Shown here one piece after another: positions 60,372 to 64,000 of a stretch of DNA of 64,000 nucleotides. The stretch is from Marinococcus luteus_A (GTDB taxonomy: Bacteria; Bacillota; Bacilli; Bacillales; Marinococcaceae): the NCBI RefSeq assembly GCF_034497705.1, contig NZ_JAXRUV010000004.1, positions 1 to 64,000 on the forward strand, written 5' to 3'. Each line of letters begins with the position of its first letter. Position 1 is the stretch's first letter. Both the position numbers and the translations under genes were made by a program. A model generated the notes under the pieces. It searched no databases. It was not told the origin of the DNA and saw only the letters and a program-made list of their open reading frames with translations.

Positions 60372-61196
60372 TTAATTTGTCTGTGATAAGTCCGTTGCAG
60401 AAGCAGGGGCGCGCTCGATTAAATCATACGTCATACAAAGCGGTTTGCCGCTCTTTGGATCGGTTACCACATGGGCATCAATGCCAAATACCTGCCTGAG
60501 TACATTCTTACAGATAACGTCATTAGGGCAGCCAATACACTGTACTTCTCCGCTGCACATGGCAATTAAATGATCGGAAAAGCGGGCAGCATGATTTAAA
60601 TCATGGAGCACCATTACAATCGTTCGGCTTTCTTTCTCATTCAGCTTTTGAAGCAGTTCAAGAACCTCAAGCTGATGGGCCATATCCAGGTAAGTAGTCG
60701 GTTCATCGAGCAGCAGCAGGTCTGTATCCTGGGCAAGGGCCATTGCGATCCAGGCCCGCTGGCGTTGGCCGCCGGACAGGGAATCGAGCGTGCGATCTGC
60801 AAATTCTAAAACTCCAGTGTCTTTCATAGCACCCTGAATAGCCTCGCGGTCCTCTGAAGTTAATTTCCGGGTACGCTTGCGGTGTGGATGCCGGCCGAAT
60901 GATACCAGCTGTTCCACTGTCAACGTAAGCGGAATATCCGGAGTCTGGGCAAGCATTGCCATGTTTTTGGCCACATCTTTTGTTTTCATTTCATGAATGG
61001 ATTTGCCGTCTAAGTACACGCCTCCTTCTTCAGGGGTCAGTATACGGGACAGGGATTTCAGTATCGTGGATTTCCCACAGCCGTTTGGCCCAATAATAGA
61101 AGTAATTTTCCCTTCGGGTATGTCAACGCTGATGTTTTTCAGGACTTGTTTATTTTCGTAAGAAACGTCTACTTGCTCTGCTTGAAGTCTTGCCAC
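60372..61196 (-). CDS. Siderophore ABC transporter ATP-binding protein (FecE-like)
   Basis: 274 residues. Walker A GPNGCGKST, signature LSGGQRQRAW, Walker B LLLLDEPTTYLD, switch His in VLHDLNHA. The FecE/YusV group motif RHPHRK is present. The start is GTG at 61196 after AAAGGGG. TTG at 61223 opens the frame but lacks an SD. A Fur box lies upstream. It is on the strand opposite the fused permease and very probably energises it. Confidence 0.92.
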   Translation of the reverse strand: MARLQAEQVDVSYENKQVLKNISVDIPEGKITSIIGPNGCGKSTILKSLSRILTPEEGGVYLDGKSIHEMKTKDVAKNMAMLAQTPDIPLTLTVEQLVSFGRHPHRKRTRKLTSEDREAIQGAMKDTGVLEFADRTLDSLSGGQRQRAWIAMALAQDTDLLLLDEPTTYLDMAHQLEVLELLQKLNEKESRTIVMVLHDLNHAARFSDHLIAMCSGEVQCIGCPNDVICKNVLRQVFGIDAHVVTDPKSGKPLCMTYDLIERAPASATDLSQTN

Positions 61197-61254
61197 CGTC
61201 GCAAGCCCCTTTCTTTTCTGCAATCTTAATCTTATTCCAGGCCGTTTATAAAAT

Positions 61255-61269
61255 TGATAATGATTTTCA
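61255..61269. promoter_or_regulatory. Fur box before fecE-like gene
   Basis: TGATAATGATTTTCA differs from the consensus TGATAATNATTATCA at one position. It lies between the divergent fecE-like and SE1832-like genes and could control both. Confidence 0.8.
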
Positions 61270-61341
61270 TTTAAAATTATAACGATTTTGAGTTAAAATA
61301 GCAAACAGATGGACAAATTTATTATGGAGGCGGATGCTGCT

Positions 61342-61524
61342 ATGACTCTTCGTGAACTTGATCATAAGCTGGACATGTTAAAATCGGATTATGTACGCAT
61401 ACAGGGGGATTTGGAAAAACTAGAATCTTTCGGAGGCAACACAGACGGCATTATGCGCGAACTCGACATTCTTGAAAAGGAAATGCACGAGATTAATACA
61501 CAAATCCGGGAATACAATAAATAA
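61342..61524 (+). CDS. SE1832 family small protein
   Basis: 60 residues from the ATG at 61342. The frame opens at 61309. Helical coiled-coil-like sequence with LKSDYVRIQGDLEKLESFGGN, fitting the uncharacterised SE1832 family. SD GGAGG is 11 bases away, so the ATG at 61324 is less likely. Transcribed away from fecE past the shared Fur box. Confidence 0.7.
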   Translation: MTLRELDHKLDMLKSDYVRIQGDLEKLESFGGNTDGIMRELDILEKEMHEINTQIREYNK

Positions 61525-61546
61525 GCGGGCCAGTCGCGGCCCGCTT
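61523..61546. terminator. Terminator after SE1832-like gene
   Basis: AAGCGGGCC (61523-61531) pairs with GGCCCGCTT (61538-61546). Overlaps the stop codon and lies before the convergent ykfC stop. Confidence 0.75.
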
Positions 61547-61561
61547 TCCTGTTACGTTGAA

Positions 61562-62566
61562 TTATTCCTCTAAATATCTCCTCGCACCTGCATACTCATC
61601 TGCATACCCGGAATCCTCCAGGTTTACGATTTCAACCGTGCTCCGGGAATTCGGCGAATGAATCATGTCGCCACCGCCGATGTACATACTGACGTGGTGC
61701 ACCCTTCCTTCCCCATTATCATAGGCGAAAAATAAAAGATCACCCGGCTCCAGTTCTTCTTTTGCTACTGGATCACCTTGCTCTGCCTGTACACTGGAAT
61801 CTCTCGGAATTTCGATGCCATTAGCAGCAAAAATAGTATGCGTGAACCCTGAACAGTCAAACCCAAATCCAGACATACCCGCCCACAGGTATGGGAGGCC
61901 GAGAAACTTTTTTCCGTCTGCAATAATATCTTTTGCCTCAGGTGTTGGAATAGCTTCTTCGCTATCGTATATTTCGATATCTGAGGCATCGATCCACTTA
62001 TTTCCGTCCGACGGAGTAGCTACCAGTACCTCTCCTTGATGCTTTTTAACCACCGGTAAACGGGTATTATAGCTTAGCTTTTTATAATCTTTTCTGCCTT
62101 TTTTATCATAAGTTAATTCTGCGGTCGGAGAAGTAATGAGCGCGAATGGTGCATCTTCTAATTCTGCCATTCGATTACTATCAACTATTTGTTCTTCCGG
62201 GACCCATCCGGGATAACCCAATTCATTTCTTGGAGTTTCCTGGCCTTCCGCTGCTACTTTTACCCATCCATTCCTTTTTTCAAGAACGTGCACCTTTGAA
62301 CCAAATAATGCCTGGCTTTCCAGATTTCCAACAAGCCAGAGCTTGTCATCTACGTTCATAGACGCTGTCCATTCATTCAGGCTAGCCGGATTGGAGGCTG
62401 AGGGGCGATCTATTTCCCGGAGAATATCCGGTTCCGTCCACATCGTCATTGCACTCACATCTGTATAAGCCGTCTCATTTACCTCTGCTGCATTCGCAGA
62501 GCTATTCGTGAAAAGTGCTCCTATGACTGTAATCATAACAACTGTAATTCCGTGAATTTTCTTCAT
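61562..62566 (-). CDS. ykfC: Gamma-D-glutamyl-L-diamino acid endopeptidase (YkfC, NlpC/P60)
   Basis: 334 residues. Signal-peptide-like N-terminus (about 1-26, ending SANA), two SH3-like regions (about 75-200) and a C-terminal NlpC/P60 domain. Catalytic Cys in GFDCSGFTHTIF, His in VHHVSMYIGGGDMIHSPN. Releases the L-Ala-gamma-D-Glu dipeptide from murein peptides. B. subtilis YkfC is placed with epimerase YkfB, as here. The first four bases overlap ykfB stop (ATGA). Confidence 0.9.
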   Translation of the reverse strand: MKKIHGITVVMITVIGALFTNSSANAAEVNETAYTDVSAMTMWTEPDILREIDRPSASNPASLNEWTASMNVDDKLWLVGNLESQALFGSKVHVLEKRNGWVKVAAEGQETPRNELGYPGWVPEEQIVDSNRMAELEDAPFALITSPTAELTYDKKGRKDYKKLSYNTRLPVVKKHQGEVLVATPSDGNKWIDASDIEIYDSEEAIPTPEAKDIIADGKKFLGLPYLWAGMSGFGFDCSGFTHTIFAANGIEIPRDSSVQAEQGDPVAKEELEPGDLLFFAYDNGEGRVHHVSMYIGGGDMIHSPNSRSTVEIVNLEDSGYADEYAGARRYLEE

Positions 62567-63648
62567 CGCACTTCCCCCTCTTCATATTTGGTATGCGTTC
62601 TTTTTGCAGGATTCATAGCCTTTATATGATGTCCTTCAAAAGATACAGCAGTAACAGTAGTTTCCTGAAGCCATTTTGGAGCATCTAAATCCACCATTTT
62701 AATATTAGGATGGGCAAGTGCAAGCTCAGCTGCCGGCGAGGCGCTTACGATTGATTCCATCATACTGCCCATCATGCAAGGAACATCCGCTGCTTCTGCA
62801 ATATCAGCAATTTTCCATGCCTCCAGCAGACCACCACATTTCATAAGTTTAATATTTATCATGTCGCAGGCATGCTGTTCGATGAGTCTGAGTGCGTCTG
62901 TGTATGTTTTGCAGCTTTCGTCCGCCATAATAGGTGTCCTGGTGGATTCTGTAACTTTTTTTAAACCAGCCCAGTCATTCGCTGCTACAGGCTGTTCTAT
63001 AAAATCTAACGGAATTTTTTCTTTTTCGAGCTGGCGAATAAATGCTATCGCCTCTTTGGATGTCCACCCCTGGTTGGCATCAATTCTCAGCATGACACCT
63101 TGTGGAAGCACTTCAGCTATAGTGCGGATTCTTTGATGATCTTTTTTTAGATCATCTCCAACCTTCATTTTCAGATAGCGGAAACCTTCGTTTATATACT
63201 GTTCTGCTGTGTTTTTCATTCGTGCTGGTTCTTCCATGCTAATTGTCATATCGTTTTCAAAAACAGATGGTGTCCCTCCCAGCCACTGCAGAAGGCTGCA
63301 GTGGCTCTGTTGAACAAACGCATCTATGACAGCCATTTCCACTGCCGCTTTTGCACTGAAGTTTCCGTAACAACTCTCCTTAAGTCTGCGCACATTTTCC
63401 TGCAGAGCTTCGCTTTGTACTCTTATGAGAGCCTCTGCGGCCGGACCGTTGACAACAGCTTCTATACTTGGCGGAGATTCTCCCGTTACTGCAAGAGCCG
63501 GAGGCGCTGCTCCTTTTCCTACAGTGCCGTCTTTCAGTGTTACACTTACTTCAACATTTTCGATACTTGTAACCGTCCTTACGGAAGTAACAAACGGACG
63601 GTCCAAAGGAATAATTTTTCTTTTCGTTTCAAGAGAAACTATTTCCAT
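62563..63648 (-). CDS. ykfB: L-Ala-D/L-Glu epimerase
   Basis: Enolase-superfamily enzyme that converts L-Ala-D-Glu from murein to L-Ala-L-Glu. 361 residues. Catalytic Lys in YLKMKVG, metal ligands Asp in LRIDANQGW, Glu in DFIEQP and Asp in IMADES, second Lys in INIKLMKCGG. C-terminal VDLDAP helps define dipeptide epimerases. Translationally coupled to ykfC downstream. Confidence 0.94.
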   Translation of the reverse strand: MEIVSLETKRKIIPLDRPFVTSVRTVTSIENVEVSVTLKDGTVGKGAAPPALAVTGESPPSIEAVVNGPAAEALIRVQSEALQENVRRLKESCYGNFSAKAAVEMAVIDAFVQQSHCSLLQWLGGTPSVFENDMTISMEEPARMKNTAEQYINEGFRYLKMKVGDDLKKDHQRIRTIAEVLPQGVMLRIDANQGWTSKEAIAFIRQLEKEKIPLDFIEQPVAANDWAGLKKVTESTRTPIMADESCKTYTDALRLIEQHACDMINIKLMKCGGLLEAWKIADIAEAADVPCMMGSMMESIVSASPAAELALAHPNIKMVDLDAPKWLQETTVTAVSFEGHHIKAMNPAKRTHTKYEEGEVR

Positions 63649-63664
63649 TCAACATCCCACCTCC

Positions 63665-64000
63665 TTAAATTCTTGATAAGATTTCCGCCACCGCGACACC
63701 GACCACTGTGCCCATAAATGAGCCTATTAATGCCATCATTACGCCTATTGGAACCAGAGTACGGCTGAAGGCTCCTGCCAGCACCGGAGCAGAGGCCATA
63801 CCACCAATATTGGCCAGACTGGCGATGCCGAGGGTAAAGAGGTCAAGCCGGAAAAGCTTTGCCAAAAGCAGCATGATAGCACCGTGAAAAAATAAAATCA
63901 TAAACCCGGAAATAATATAAGCCGGAACTTCGGCAATATTTGAGAAATCTGCGTTGGAGGCAATTAGAGCGATGATTGTATAAAGCATCAAATAACCTAT
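63665..64000 (-). CDS. DUF819 family membrane protein (YjcL-like), partial
   Basis: C-terminal about 112 residues of a membrane protein, open to the window end, so the N-terminal portion is missing. Segments such as GIASLANIGGMASAPVLAGAF and PIGVMMALIGSFMGTVVGVAVAEIL are typical of DUF819/YjcL. Its stop is 17 bases before ykfB, on the same strand. A role in bringing in murein-derived peptides is a neighbourhood guess only. Confidence 0.8.
   Translation of the reverse strand: MGYLMLYTIIALIASNADFSNIAEVPAYIISGFMILFFHGAIMLLLAKLFRLDLFTLGIASLANIGGMASAPVLAGAFSRTLVPIGVMMALIGSFMGTVVGVAVAEILSRI

Overview
The window looks like a chromosome segment of a low-to-mid GC Gram-positive bacterium of the family Bacillaceae, probably a halophilic or haloalkaliphilic one. 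Three things point there. Gene order follows Bacillus subtilis in several blocks: ygaC-ygaD-ygaE-hemL-bcp-perR, yfhF-recX-yfhH-yfhJ-yfhP-mutY, cysH-sat-cysC-siroheme genes, treP-treA-treR and ykfB-ykfC. A complete ectABC osmolyte operon is present. Some exported proteins, such as the FecB-like lipoprotein, are strikingly acidic. The window is densely coded and mostly housekeeping or stress-related. I saw no rRNA, tRNA, transposase, prophage or CRISPR array.

Layout. 0.3-8 kb: PerR with its own Per box, a DarA-like cyclic-di-AMP receptor, Bcp peroxiredoxin, HemL, a YgaE-like membrane protein, an M20 dipeptidase, an ABC exporter and the YgaC phosphatase. 8-15 kb: quinone oxidoreductase, SDR, MutY, and the YfhP/YfhJ/YfhH/RecX/YfhF block. 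15-17.5 kb: ectABC. 17.5-23.8 kb: CorA, alanine dehydrogenase with its regulator AdeR, an RlmCD-type 23S rRNA methyltransferase and AlkA. 24-28 kb: AbgT transporter, an overlapping MATE / SE1561 / phosphatase cassette and OsmC. 28-34 kb: an aeRF1-like protein, a YtxH-like protein, FbpB, ferritin, MsrB/MsrA, YfkM, an LLM oxidoreductase and RNase HI. 34-37.4 kb: a lone IucD-type N-hydroxylase, a TspO-like protein and an aldo/keto reductase. 37.4-42.9 kb: sulfate assimilation and siroheme synthesis, including a CobA-HemD fusion. 43-46 kb: lipoate ligase, an MreB paralogue and an alpha/beta hydrolase. 46.3-51.3 kb: trehalose operon followed by a RecB/Cas4-like iron-sulfur nuclease that appears to start at CTG. 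51.3-56.7 kb: SDR, YtvI-like protein, aldehyde dehydrogenase, deaminase and MBL hydrolase. 57.2-61.3 kb: Fur-box-flanked siderophore uptake genes. 61.5-64 kb: murein peptide recycling genes (YkfC, YkfB) and a DUF819 membrane protein cut by the window end.

Themes. Oxidative stress and iron recur: PerR, Bcp, MsrA/B, ferritin, FbpB, two Fur boxes, FecB/FecCD/FecE and the N-hydroxylase. Osmotic and carbon responses are represented by ectABC and tre. Many starts are GTG or TTG preceded by strong Shine-Dalgarno (SD) sequences, so several genes are trimmed here relative to their longest open frames. The least ordinary observations are the CTG-started four-cysteine nuclease, a terminator-like hairpin between the promoter and start of the IucD-like gene, intrinsic terminators inside the ect and cys operons, the DarA-like gene next to perR, and an unlisted 28-residue membrane peptide next to rlmCD.
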